Positions 50,227 through 58,493 of a stretch of 64,000 nucleotides of DNA are shown piece after piece (positions within the stretch are counted from its first letter, which is position 1; the number at the start of each line of letters is the position of its first letter). The notes below the pieces were generated by a model. That model was not told the DNA's origin. It made no database searches and saw only the letters and a list, made by a program, of their open reading frames with translations. The position numbers and the translations under genes were made by a program. Source of the stretch: Stenotrophomonas sp. BIO128-Bstrain (lineage in GTDB: Bacteria > Pseudomonadota > Gammaproteobacteria > Xanthomonadales > Xanthomonadaceae); NCBI RefSeq assembly GCF_030128875.1, contig NZ_CP124620.1, forward strand, positions 310,001-374,000, given 5' to 3'.

Positions 50227-51033
50227 ATGCGCTTTCGATTTCTATCGATGATCGTTGCGGCAGCCCTCGTGGCTGCCGCACCGGCCAATGCGCAGCGCCA
50301 GAGTCTGGCCGACCGCGTCGGCGCGCTTGAGCAGCAGGCGAACAACAACCAGTCCAACATGGACATGCTCAACCAGCTGAACCAGCTGCGTACCCAGTTG
50401 CAGGCCCTGCAGTCGCAGGTCGAGCAGCTGCAGCACGACAATGAGCAGCTCAAGCAGACCGGCAAGGACCAGTACCTGGACCTGGACAGCCGCCTGAACC
50501 GCCTGGAAGGTGGAGCCCCCGTGCTTCCCGCCGCCCCGGCCGCAGCCGCGACTGCCCCCGCTGCACCCCCGAAACCGGCAACGGCCGCTTCCGAGCGGCC
50601 GCCCTCCGTGCACGGCGATGCCGGCAGCCTGGCTGCCAGTGGCGACGAGCGTACGGCCTACAATGTCGCCTTCGATTCGCTCAAGGCCGGCAAGTACGAC
50701 GACTCGGCGCAGCTGTTCATGAGCTTCCTTGAGCTGTACCCCAACGGTGTCTATACCCCCAACGCGCTGTACTGGTTGGGCGAAAGCTATTACGCCACCC
50801 GCAATTTCCCGCTGGCTGAGGCGCAGTTCCGCGACCTCATCTCGCGCTACCCGACCCATGACAAGGCGTCCGGTGGCCTGCTCAAGATCGGCCTGTCGCA
50901 GTATGGCGAAGGCAAGGTCGACCAGGCCCAGGCGACCCTGGAACAGGTCGTGTCCACGTACCCCGGCTCCGACGCCGCGCGCACCGCGCAGGACCGTCTG
51001 CAGTCGATCCGGCTGGGTCAGCAGATCCGCTGA
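50227..51033 (+). CDS. cpoB: Cell division coordinator CpoB (YbgF)
   Basis: A 268-residue periplasmic protein: signal peptide to about residue 22 (PANAQ), an N-terminal coiled coil rich in Gln/Asn/Leu (about 30-85) that trimerises, a Pro/Ala linker, and C-terminal TPR repeats (about 140-265, AYNVAFDSLKAGKYDDSAQLF). It couples Tol action to PBP1B septal wall synthesis. Last gene of the tol run. Confidence 0.93.
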   Translation: MRFRFLSMIVAAALVAAAPANAQRQSLADRVGALEQQANNNQSNMDMLNQLNQLRTQLQALQSQVEQLQHDNEQLKQTGKDQYLDLDSRLNRLEGGAPVLPAAPAAAATAPAAPPKPATAASERPPSVHGDAGSLAASGDERTAYNVAFDSLKAGKYDDSAQLFMSFLELYPNGVYTPNALYWLGESYYATRNFPLAEAQFRDLISRYPTHDKASGGLLKIGLSQYGEGKVDQAQATLEQVVSTYPGSDAARTAQDRLQSIRLGQQIR

Positions 51034-51067
51034 ACCCGCCCCGGGCCGCTGAGGCGGCCGGGCCCGG

Positions 51068-51126
51068 TATAATGATTGATCGCCAACCGGGCGTTGCCCG
51101 GTCTTCCGTGCCGGGCCATGCCCGGC
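51068..51126 (+). promoter_or_regulatory. Promoter -10 and paired GC hairpins in the queE leader
   Basis: A perfect TATAAT (51068-51073) with no good -35 precedes two neighbouring hairpins: ACCGGGC/GCCCGGT (51086-51102) and GCCGGGC/GCCCGGC (51110-51126). The inner arms of the two can pair with each other, giving alternative folds, upstream of the queE ATG at 51166. It does not resemble a preQ1 riboswitch. Confidence 0.5.
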
Positions 51127-51165
51127 TGTTGTCGTTTCCGAAGCCGTCCCCCAAGAATCACCGCC

Positions 51166-51864
51166 ATGACCACGACCCTGTCCGCTGCCGCCGCACTCCC
51201 CAGTGAGATCGTGCAGTCCCCGCTGCCGCGACTGAAGATCACCGAGATCTTCCTGTCCCTGCAGGGCGAAGCCGATACCGCCGGCTGGCCGACCGTGTTC
51301 GTGCGCCTGACCGGCTGCCCGCTGCGCTGCACGTACTGCGATACCGCCTACGCCTTCCATGGCGGCACCTGGTGGGACATCGACGCGATCGTGGAAGAGG
51401 TGCTGGCCCAGGGCGTGCACCACGTCTGCGTGACCGGTGGCGAGCCGCTGGCGCAGAAGCGCTGCCTGGTGCTGCTGGAGAAGCTCTGCGATGCCGGCCT
51501 GGACGTCTCGCTGGAAACCTCCGGTGCGCTGGATGTCAGCGCCGTCGATCCGCGCGTATCGCGGGTGGTCGATCTGAAGACCCCCGGCTCCGGCGAAATG
51601 GCCCGCAACCGCCTGGAAAACCTGCCGCTGCTGACCAAGCGCGACCAGATCAAGTTCGTCCTGTGCAGCCGCGAAGATTACGAATGGGCCCGTGGCATGG
51701 TCCGAGAGCATCGCCTCAACGAGCGCAGCATGGTGTTGTTCTCGCCGAGCAAGAGCGAGGTCAGCCCGCGCGAGCTGGCCGACTGGATCGTCGCCGACCG
51801 CCTGCCGGTGCGCTTCCAGATGCAGCTGCACAAGCTTCTGTGGAATGACGAGCCGGGCCGGTAA
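51166..51864 (+). CDS. queE: 7-carboxy-7-deazaguanine synthase QueE
   Basis: A 232-residue radical-SAM enzyme. The cluster motif CPLRCTYC (Cys51, Cys55 and Cys58) is followed by VTGGEPL, and the N-terminal SLQGE(A) signature is intact. It rearranges carboxy-tetrahydropterin to the 7-deazaguanine core in queuosine synthesis. It is followed after 75 bases by queC, so the two successive steps are probably co-transcribed. Confidence 0.93.
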   Translation: MTTTLSAAAALPSEIVQSPLPRLKITEIFLSLQGEADTAGWPTVFVRLTGCPLRCTYCDTAYAFHGGTWWDIDAIVEEVLAQGVHHVCVTGGEPLAQKRCLVLLEKLCDAGLDVSLETSGALDVSAVDPRVSRVVDLKTPGSGEMARNRLENLPLLTKRDQIKFVLCSREDYEWARGMVREHRLNERSMVLFSPSKSEVSPRELADWIVADRLPVRFQMQLHKLLWNDEPGR

Positions 51865-51939
51865 GCCGCCTTGGCATTTCCTGATGTACCCGGCGCGGGA
51901 CAGCGTGCTGGTTCCCCGCAAACCACCGGAAACACCCCC

Positions 51940-52605
51940 ATGAAGAAAGCAGTCGTCCTCCTGTCCGGCGGCATGGACTCCGCCGCCGTCGTCGCCATCG
52001 CCCGCGAGCAGGGTTTCGCCGTCCACGCCCTGAGCGTGCGCTACGGGCAGCGCCACACCTCCGAACTCGATGCCGCCGCGGCGGTCGCCAGCGCGCTGGG
52101 CGCGGTGGCCCACAAAACCGTCAACGTCGACCTGCGCAGCATCGGCGGCTCGGCGCTGACCGATGATATCGACGTCCCCGAAGCGGGCGGTGAGGGCATC
52201 CCGGTCACCTACGTGCCGGCCCGCAACACCATCATGCTGTCCGTCGCGCTGGGCTGGGCCGAAGTGCTGGGCGCCAACGACATCTTCTGTGGCGTCAACG
52301 CCGTGGATTACTCCGGCTACCCCGATTGCCGCCCTGAGTTCATCCAGGCCTTCCAGGCGCTGGCCAACCTGGCGACCAAGGCGGGTGTGGAAGGGGCGGG
52401 CATCCAGGTCCACGCGCCGCTGCAGTTCCTGAGCAAGGCCGACATCGTGCGTGAAGGCGTTCGCCTCGGCGTGGACTTCGGCCTGACCGTGTCCTGCTAC
52501 AACGCCGACGACCAGGGCCGCGCCTGCGGGCACTGCGACGCCTGCCGCCTGCGTGCGCAGGGTTTCACGGATGCCGGCGTACCGGATCCCACCCACTACG
52601 TGTGA
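51940..52605 (+). CDS. queC: 7-cyano-7-deazaguanine synthase QueC
   Basis: A 221-residue ATP-dependent enzyme: PP-loop motif LSGGMDSA at the N-terminus and a C-terminal zinc site C-x(8-9)-CGHCDAC. It converts the product of QueE to preQ0. The downstream gene, after a short gap, is tRNA-Lys(UUU). Confidence 0.94.
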   Translation: MKKAVVLLSGGMDSAAVVAIAREQGFAVHALSVRYGQRHTSELDAAAAVASALGAVAHKTVNVDLRSIGGSALTDDIDVPEAGGEGIPVTYVPARNTIMLSVALGWAEVLGANDIFCGVNAVDYSGYPDCRPEFIQAFQALANLATKAGVEGAGIQVHAPLQFLSKADIVREGVRLGVDFGLTVSCYNADDQGRACGHCDACRLRAQGFTDAGVPDPTHYV

Positions 52606-52677
52606 TGCCGGACGGGTACGCATGAGCGCGAAGATGCGTTAGAATGCGCACCCCCGGCGTCATGTCGGGGATGCAAT

Positions 52678-52753
52678 GGGCCGTTAGCTCAGTTGGTAGA
52701 GCAGAAGACTTTTAATCTTTTGGTCGATGGTTCGAATCCATCACGGCCCACCA
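52678..52753 (+). tRNA. tRNA-Lys (anticodon UUU)
   Basis: A 76-base tRNA with CCA encoded. Acceptor arms GGGCCGT / ACGGCCC pair perfectly; TTAGCTCAGTTGGTAGAGC forms the D arm and GGTTCGAATCC the T arm. The anticodon TTT is at 52711-52713. A TAGAAT box lies at 52640-52645, 33 bases upstream. Confidence 0.97.
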
Positions 52754-52767
52754 TTGCATCCATGATC

Positions 52768-52794
52768 AAGGCGACCGCGAGGTCGCCTTTTTCA
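52768..52794 (+). terminator. Rho-independent terminator of tRNA-Lys
   Basis: A 9-bp stem (AAGGCGACC / GGTCGCCTT) with GCGA loop and a T run starts 15 bases after the tRNA. Confidence 0.92.
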
Positions 52795-52838
52795 TGCCTC
52801 CGGTTCGGCCCGGATCGCATCAAGCCCCGTCCTTCTGC

Positions 52839-53453
52839 ATGGAACGCGTCGTGAACAACCAGCTCCCACATCCCCGGTCTACCTTCCGTCCCCACGCGCT
52901 GCTGCGTGGCACTGCACTGGTCCTTGCGCTGATTGCCCTGGATGCGGGCGCCGCGCAGGATCTGACGATCACCTACTACGACGTGCAGGGCGACACCCTG
53001 CAGGAACTGCGCACGTCACTGAACGCGCACGGGCCCGTCGGCAAGGACGGCGTGCGCCATCACGGCCACGTGGACTGGTACGTGGGGTGGAACTTCGACT
53101 ATGCCCCACGAGGTGCAGGTTGCAGACTCGGCAAGGTGCGCATGGAGGTGAGGGCCACCATGGTGCTGCCGCGCTGGACCGGCGCGGACACGGCGCCCGC
53201 CTCGCTGCAACAGGAATGGGCGCGCTACAGCCAGGCGCTGCGGGTACATGAAGACGGCCATGCAGCGCATGCCGATCAGGCTGCCGAGGACATCCAGCGA
53301 CGATTCGCCGCCGTCGGCGGCGGGATGCGCTGCCCGCAGCTCGGTGAGGAACTCAACCGCATCGGGAAAGCGGTTCTCGAGGAATACGCCGCGCGCGACA
53401 AACAGTACGACGAAATCACCGAGCATGGTGCCACGCAGGGCGCGCGTCTCTAG
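52839..53453 (+). CDS. DUF922 putative zinc-dependent protease
   Basis: A 204-residue exported protein: a hydrophobic leader to about residue 38 (ALDAGAAQ), then a DUF922-type domain with VDWYVGWNFDY, a pair of Cys residues and the HEDGH motif (residues ~137-141, an HExxH zinc signature) inside VHEDGHAAHADQAA. Proteins of this group are annotated as secreted Zn-dependent proteases, but activity is unproven. Start choice is uncertain (ATG 52839, or GTG 52851, or further upstream); no strong ribosome site is seen. Confidence 0.75.
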   Translation: MERVVNNQLPHPRSTFRPHALLRGTALVLALIALDAGAAQDLTITYYDVQGDTLQELRTSLNAHGPVGKDGVRHHGHVDWYVGWNFDYAPRGAGCRLGKVRMEVRATMVLPRWTGADTAPASLQQEWARYSQALRVHEDGHAAHADQAAEDIQRRFAAVGGGMRCPQLGEELNRIGKAVLEEYAARDKQYDEITEHGATQGARL

Positions 53454-53522
53454 CGCGCAGGATTTCCGCCATCTCCTGCGCGTTTTCCGCGACGCGCAGG
53501 AGGCACTGCAGTGATGAGCGGC

Positions 53523-54998
53523 TCAGTGCCGCGTGATGTCCTCGGCAACGGTCTCCAGCAGTCGTTGCGCGCGTGCGCGTGCCCCTTCGCCAGCGCGGGG
53601 CGTGATCGGTAGATCGGGCGCGATGCCCGCCACTTCATCGGTGCCGTCGGCGCGCAACCGGACACAGTCCGGAATACGCATGCGCAGGTGTGAGTGGGGC
53701 AGCTCGCGCGATGGGGCGCCGCTCATGAAACCGCAGCCGTAGCCACCACTACCGGTGCCGACGATGCGCGCGATGCGGTTGTCCTGCATGCGCGCGGCAA
53801 ACATCTCCGCCGAGGACACGGTCTTGCCATTGGTGATGACGTAGACCGGCCCGTCCCACGCACCCCAGTGGGCGCGCAGGTCCTGTGCCCAGTCGAGACG
53901 GTGGGCGATCAGGAAATCGTCCAGCGTATCCACCGCCTGGCTTGGCAGCGGGCCACCGGAGGTGCCTGCCGCGACCAGGCGGCGGCACTGGCCGCCGTTC
54001 CATGGCTGCTGGGTCTGCCACACCCAGGACAGGTCACAGGCTGGAAGGCTCAGTGCACGCCGCGAAGCATCGAAGCTGGCGCGCTCCGCCGTCAGCAGGC
54101 GGCGGGCGGTGGCGGCCGGATGATGGCGGCGCAGGGCATCGTCGAGTCGCTCGTACTGTTCGTCGAGATAGGGCCTGCCTGCGGCGGACTGACTGACCAG
54201 CAGCGTGGCCGACGTGACCGGCCGCGGGGTGAACAACCGCGCAAGCGTGTCGCCACTGTCATCCCCGCCCGGGTTGTCGCCGACATCGACCAGCACGGCA
54301 TCGACGCCATCGTGCTGGAACCGGCGCAGGCTGCCGGCGATCATGGCCACCCAGCCGTTCACCAGCACGCTGCGCATGTCGCCGATGGAATCGGCATGGC
54401 GCAGCTGTGGCCACAGCGCATGGCATAGACCGGGATAGCGCAGCGCATCGAACTCGTGCAGCCGAAGCACGCCCACCTTGCGTCCCTCGGGCAACGCGAG
54501 GATGCCGGCGAGCAGCGCAGGGTCTGCCTGGCCGTCCAAGGGGGTGTAGCCGGGCAGTGTTTCCAGCGGAAGGCTGAAATCCTGCCGGCCTTCATCGGCG
54601 ACCCCGAGCGCGGCGCAACCGGCACCTGGGCCCAGCGTGCGCGGATCGACAGCCCGTGGTGGCTGGGACGTGCCGCCTGCATCCAGCCGGTCGAGCAACG
54701 CAAGATGGCCATCATGGAGGCCGGCCAGAAAACTGCGCAGCGCCTGGGTGGCCTGGGCGTCATTGCGTGCCTCGGCGAGGTCGCGCTGTGCCCGGGCATC
54801 AAGGGTCGGCAGATCGACGCCGCTCTCGGGCGAGGCCATCCAGGCCAGGTGTGCGTAGTCGCTCTGCAATGCTGCTTTGAGCACCGCGTAATCTGCCCGC
54901 CAGGCATCCCGATCCACTGCCGCGGCCGCGCTCACGCCACTGGCCGAGAGCGTGCCCACCGCCGCCAACAGGCCTGCCATCCATCGCATGGTTGCCAT
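53523..54998 (-). CDS. S41-family (tail-specific-like) secreted peptidase
   Basis: A 491-residue exported protein: a signal peptide ending near GVSAAAAV, an N-terminal helical cap with GLHDGHLALLDR, and a C-terminal peptidase domain with VLVDVGDNPGGDDSGDTLA and VITNGKTVSSAEMFAARMQDNRIARIVG, the catalytic Ser being about residue 395. It lacks an obvious PDZ domain. It probably cleaves periplasmic peptides; substrate unknown. The ATG at 54998 starts a proper signal; an upstream frame adds nine residues. Convergent with the DUF922 gene. Confidence 0.85.
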   Translation of the reverse strand: MATMRWMAGLLAAVGTLSASGVSAAAAVDRDAWRADYAVLKAALQSDYAHLAWMASPESGVDLPTLDARAQRDLAEARNDAQATQALRSFLAGLHDGHLALLDRLDAGGTSQPPRAVDPRTLGPGAGCAALGVADEGRQDFSLPLETLPGYTPLDGQADPALLAGILALPEGRKVGVLRLHEFDALRYPGLCHALWPQLRHADSIGDMRSVLVNGWVAMIAGSLRRFQHDGVDAVLVDVGDNPGGDDSGDTLARLFTPRPVTSATLLVSQSAAGRPYLDEQYERLDDALRRHHPAATARRLLTAERASFDASRRALSLPACDLSWVWQTQQPWNGGQCRRLVAAGTSGGPLPSQAVDTLDDFLIAHRLDWAQDLRAHWGAWDGPVYVITNGKTVSSAEMFAARMQDNRIARIVGTGSGGYGCGFMSGAPSRELPHSHLRMRIPDCVRLRADGTDEVAGIAPDLPITPRAGEGARARAQRLLETVAEDITRH

Positions 54999-55275
54999 CA
55001 CATCCTCCCTGAGTCGGGCCGGCACATCCGGCTTCCGCGTGACTGTCCACCCTCGATCTTAGTCAAGGGGACGCCTCGCAGGTAGTGGCAGCGGTGCCCT
55101 GCGCACACCTGCACGTCGAGGCGGAGAAGCGCCATGAGCATCGCAGGGAAGGACGCCACGGGCCGATCCTTGCGCCCGGCGGACCGTGTCGGCTGGAGGA
55201 TGCGCCGCATACACCCGCTACGCACGCGATCGCGCACAATAGGCCGTCTTTGAGCTGATTGCTGTTGGAGGTGCC

Positions 55276-55944
55276 ATGAAACGTGTCGTCCTGCTGAGCC
55301 TGGGGGCGCTTGCGCTCGCGGCGTGCTCCAAGCCTGAATCCGCCGATCAGGCGGGCCCGTCGGCCACCGCCGAGGCCCCCACCGCGGCCAAGCCTGCCGA
55401 CCCTGCCGCTGCCGCGACCCAGTCCCCGTCGTTCGATTGCGCCAAGGCACAGTCCGAGGCCGAGAAACTGGTGTGCGTCGACCCACGGCTGGCCGCGCTG
55501 GACCGTCAGCTGGCCGCGCTCTACAAGCGTGTGCAGACCAGCCCGGACGAGCTGGACATCGCGGCCGAACAGCGTGGCTGGATCAAAGGGCGCGATGCCT
55601 GTTCGCGCGCGGTGGATCCCAAGCGCTGCCTGGTCGAGTCCTATCAGACCCGTCTGGTCGAGCTGACCATCAACGGCGGCGGCATCCAGGTGCCGGCGAA
55701 GGTCGAGTACCGCTGCGACGACAACAGCAAGCCGGTGACGGCGGTGTTCTACAACGACATCGACCCGACCGCGGCCGTGGTCAGCTGGGGCAACGATCAG
55801 GCGATCGTCTTCCCGATGCCCGTGAGCAAGGACGAGAACAATGGCGGCCGCTGGGGCCGGGAGGGCGTCGACCTGCGTATCCACGACGACCAGACCACCC
55901 TGGACTTCTACGGCACCACGCTGCAGTGCCAGATCGCCCGGTGA
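55276..55944 (+). CDS. Lysozyme-inhibitor fusion: LprI-like plus MliC domain lipoprotein
   Basis: A 222-residue lipoprotein: lipobox ALAAC (Cys about residue 18), an Ala/Pro/Thr linker to about 50, a LprI/DUF1311-type domain (FDCAKAQSEAEKLVCVDPRLAALDRQLAALYKR, shown by position 53-85; RGWIKGRDACS) and a C-terminal MliC domain (VEYRCDDNSKPVTAVFYND ... LQCQIAR, about 140-222). MliC inhibits c-type lysozyme; LprI-like domains are also reported as lysozyme inhibitors. The protein should therefore guard the wall from host or prey muramidases. Function is inferred from both domains. Confidence 0.85.
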   Translation: MKRVVLLSLGALALAACSKPESADQAGPSATAEAPTAAKPADPAAAATQSPSFDCAKAQSEAEKLVCVDPRLAALDRQLAALYKRVQTSPDELDIAAEQRGWIKGRDACSRAVDPKRCLVESYQTRLVELTINGGGIQVPAKVEYRCDDNSKPVTAVFYNDIDPTAAVVSWGNDQAIVFPMPVSKDENNGGRWGREGVDLRIHDDQTTLDFYGTTLQCQIAR

Positions 55945-55965
55945 TGCCGGCCACCGCCGCGTGGC

Positions 55966-56631
55966 TCAGCGCACGCGGCGGTAGCGCACCTCGTTCTGCC
56001 GGTCGCCGACCTCGGTGGTGACGAACCCGTCGCGGCTCTGGCTGATATCGAACACGCTGCTGCCGACGTTGAGCTGGCCGCCGTTGATCCAGCCATTCAA
56101 CGTCTGGCCGCGGGTCTGCGCGCTCATCCGGCCATCGCTGTCGATGCGCATGCGGATGTCGGCATTGAAGGTCGGGTTGTAGCCCTCGAATTCTCCGATC
56201 ATCCAGCCGGGTACGTAGGAGGTATGCCGGGCGCCCTGGTAGGTGTCGTCGTCGTAGCGCGCGTCATCCTTGTTGGCGTTGTGCGCCAGCGCGCCGAGGA
56301 TGGCCGCGCCGATCAGCACGCCGGCGGCGACCTTGGCGTCGTGGTTGTCATCATCGTGGCGATCATCACGGTCGCTGCCGCCGTGGACCCGGAACGAGGC
56401 CCGGCAGCCATCATCCACCCAGACCTCGCGGCGGTCGTAGTCCCAGGTGCGGCCTTGCCGGCAGTCCGCACCGGACAGCTTGCGGTCCAGGGTGACGTAG
56501 CCGGCGCGGGGCAGGGTGCAGGATTGATAGCGATTGTCGCGGCTCTCGCAGGTGACGAAATCATCCGCACGCGCGTTCTCGAACGGAAGCAGCAACAGCA
56601 GGGGCGTGGCCAGCAGCGTACGAAAAAGCAT
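55966..56631 (-). CDS. Secreted protein with one DUF3011 domain
   Basis: A 221-residue exported protein: signal peptide to about residue 22 (ENARAD), then one DUF3011 repeat (VTCESRDNRYQSCTLPRAGYVTLDRKLSGADC, residues ~26-57; GRTWDYDRREVWVDDGCRASF). A His/Asp-rich stretch (DRDDRHDDDNHD, about 88-99), a glycine/alanine hydrophobic segment (VAAGVLIGAAILGALA) and a C-terminal beta-rich part follow. It is a relative of the triple-repeat protein at 36 kb. The Asp/His run may bind metal. Function unknown; it converges on the lysozyme-inhibitor gene with a 21-base gap. Confidence 0.78.
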   Translation of the reverse strand: MLFRTLLATPLLLLLPFENARADDFVTCESRDNRYQSCTLPRAGYVTLDRKLSGADCRQGRTWDYDRREVWVDDGCRASFRVHGGSDRDDRHDDDNHDAKVAAGVLIGAAILGALAHNANKDDARYDDDTYQGARHTSYVPGWMIGEFEGYNPTFNADIRMRIDSDGRMSAQTRGQTLNGWINGGQLNVGSSVFDISQSRDGFVTTEVGDRQNEVRYRRVR

Positions 56632-56740
56632 GACGTCGATTCCGGCAGGGAAAAGAAGCGCGTTTCACTGACGCCGACGATGGGCACGCGGGCATGAAAT
56701 CCGGATGAAGATCACCCGCCGTTCAAACCGATCAGCCGCC

Positions 56741-57139
56741 TCAGGCGCAGGCGGCCAGCGGTTGCTGGAAACAGGCCCGGATCGCGTCGAGCAGTTCGCT
56801 CATGCTGTACGGCTTGGGCAGGAAATGCATGCCAGGGCCGAGCTGCGGCACCACGACGGAAGGCTCCAGGCCCGAGGTGACCAGCACCGGCAGCCCGGGC
56901 CGTTCCTGCTTGACCCGATGGGCGGCCTCGATGCCGCTGACCGCGCCCAGGCAGACATCGGTGAACACCAGATCGAAGCGCTCGCCGGCCTGGAGCAGCC
57001 CCAGCGCGGCTTCCGCCGAACTGACCGCAACCACTTCGCAGGCCTGGCTTTCCAGTGCCATGCGGCTCAGTTCGCGGGTGTCTTCGGTGTCTTCGATCAA
57101 CAGCACGCGGGGTTCGGGATGGTGCTTGGACAACAACAT
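56741..57139 (-). CDS. Stand-alone receiver-domain response regulator
   Basis: A 132-residue single CheY-like receiver: acidic pair LLIEDTED (about 14-20), phospho-acceptor VFTDVC (Asp61), switch Thr/Ser at VLVTSG and conserved Lys109 in FLPKPY. There is no output domain. The start at MLLSKHH has the receiver beginning ten residues in; the open frame further upstream overlaps another gene and is not real. No kinase lies nearby, so its partner is unknown. Confidence 0.88.
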   Translation of the reverse strand: MLLSKHHPEPRVLLIEDTEDTRELSRMALESQACEVVAVSSAEAALGLLQAGERFDLVFTDVCLGAVSGIEAAHRVKQERPGLPVLVTSGLEPSVVVPQLGPGMHFLPKPYSMSELLDAIRACFQQPLAACA

Positions 57140-57261
57140 GGAGCGTGGTTCCTGCTTACCCCCGGACAGGGGCGCGCAAGTATCGCGGGCCGCCGGTGAG
57201 GAGGCCGTGGACGGCACCGAAATGCCGGGTAAACCCCCCGCGTGGCCTGCCTTCGAGTGGC

Positions 57262-58038
57262 TCATGCCGATGTGAGGGACCGGGGCCTGCGGCGGTGCCA
57301 GGCCCAGACCAGCGCCACCGCCAGTCCTGCTGCTGACAGGCGCAGCACGGTAGCCGGCCAACCGACGGCCGTGGCCTCGGTGATCACGAACACGTTCCAG
57401 GCCAGGTTGAGCGAGACATGCAGGGCCAGCCCGCTCCATAGGGTGTAATCGTCCAGAGTATTGAGCCAGGCGAACACCAGCCCACCGATGCCGGTGATGG
57501 CGAACACCTGCAGGGCCATGCCGCCGCCACCGCCGAACGACCACCAGTGGATGGCGCCGAAGATCACGGCCTGGACCAGCGCAGCCGCCAGCCACGGCCA
57601 ACGCTGCTGGCGGTGCGCGAAGATGAAACCGAAACCGCGGAAGATGATCTCTTCGGCGAGTGGAAACAGCACGCCGAGCATCAGCAGGGCGAGCACATCC
57701 TGGGTCGGATTGAATCCCCCCAGCCACCACAGACCCAGCCAGCACGGCAGCGTCGCCAGCAGCGCCAGGGCCGGCCCCTGCCAGCCATTCCAGCGCAACC
57801 CGAGCAGCGCACTCAGGCGCTGCCCCGGCCGCACCAGCAGCGCGGCCACGAGCAGCACCAGCAGCACGCCCAGGCCGTTGTCGAGGATGGCGCCGCCATA
57901 GGGAATCGGCAGTTTCGGGATCGGTGCGCCCAGCCACGCGGCTATGTCGCGCAGGTTGATCGAGATGGCCAGGGTCAGCACGACCACGCAGGCGGCCAGC
58001 CAGGTGGGCAGGCGGAAGGACGGCATGGGACGCTCCAT
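57262..58038 (-). CDS. CPBP-family intramembrane protease
   Basis: A 258-residue membrane protein with about eight hydrophobic segments. The CPBP (Abi/CAAX) motifs are present: EEIIFRGFGF (about residue 138), FGAIHWWS and HVSLNLAWN. Such proteins cleave or bind membrane substrates (for example in signal or bacteriocin immunity roles). The ATG at 58038 (MERPMPS) is used; an ATG four codons on is equally plausible. Confidence 0.85.
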   Translation of the reverse strand: MERPMPSFRLPTWLAACVVVLTLAISINLRDIAAWLGAPIPKLPIPYGGAILDNGLGVLLVLLVAALLVRPGQRLSALLGLRWNGWQGPALALLATLPCWLGLWWLGGFNPTQDVLALLMLGVLFPLAEEIIFRGFGFIFAHRQQRWPWLAAALVQAVIFGAIHWWSFGGGGGMALQVFAITGIGGLVFAWLNTLDDYTLWSGLALHVSLNLAWNVFVITEATAVGWPATVLRLSAAGLAVALVWAWHRRRPRSLTSA

Positions 58039-58178
58039 ATCCAGGGATGCGTGGATTGTTGGCGAGGACAGGCCGGGCAGCATGGGGCATTGGTCGGGGG
58101 GCCATCGGTCATGGCCGCGTTGCACCACGGTCAGGTGGGACCGGCTAGAGTGCGGCTTTGCCCCTTGGATAACTGCCC

Positions 58179-58475
58179 ATGCAATGCCCCGTATGCAAGA
58201 CCCAAGCGCTGCAGATGTCCGAGCGCCAGGGCATCGAGATCGATTACTGCCCGCAATGCCGTGGCGTGTGGCTGGACCGTGGCGAGCTGGACAAGATCAT
58301 CGAGCGCTCGGCCGGTGCCGCAGCACCGGCGCCGGTACGCGCGGCTGCTCCGCCGCCGCCGGCCGCCGTGCAGCACCGTGACACCCGCCATCTGGGCCAG
58401 CAGCAGTACGGCGACCAGCACGGCTACCGCAAGAAGAAAAAAGAAAGCTTCCTGTCGGACCTGTTCGACTTCTGA
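58179..58475 (+). CDS. zf-TFIIB zinc-ribbon protein
   Basis: A 98-residue protein with an N-terminal zinc ribbon of the zf-TFIIB type (MQCPVCKTQAL ... YCPQCRGVWLDRGELDKII): two Cys-x2-Cys knuckles. An Ala/Pro-rich linker and a basic-acidic C-terminal tail (RKKKKESFLSDLFDF) follow, the tail form seen in this family. Function unknown. Confidence 0.85.
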   Translation: MQCPVCKTQALQMSERQGIEIDYCPQCRGVWLDRGELDKIIERSAGAAAPAPVRAAAPPPPAAVQHRDTRHLGQQQYGDQHGYRKKKKESFLSDLFDF

Positions 58476-58493
58476 CAGGCGCCTGTGCCGTGC

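Noticed and set aside
51074..51165. PreQ1 riboswitch before queE
   Set aside because: No short H-type pseudoknot with the A-rich tail was seen; only two GC-rich hairpins are present.
55135..55257. A 40-codon ORF before the lysozyme-inhibitor gene
   Set aside because: It has a purine-rich stretch before its ATG, but composition is Arg-rich and there is no recognisable feature; it may be leader sequence by chance.
56741..58105. A longer receiver-protein frame reaching over the CPBP gene
   Set aside because: The extension overlaps the CPBP gene in another frame and is Ala/Gly/Arg-rich; the receiver domain begins naturally at the ATG at 57139.
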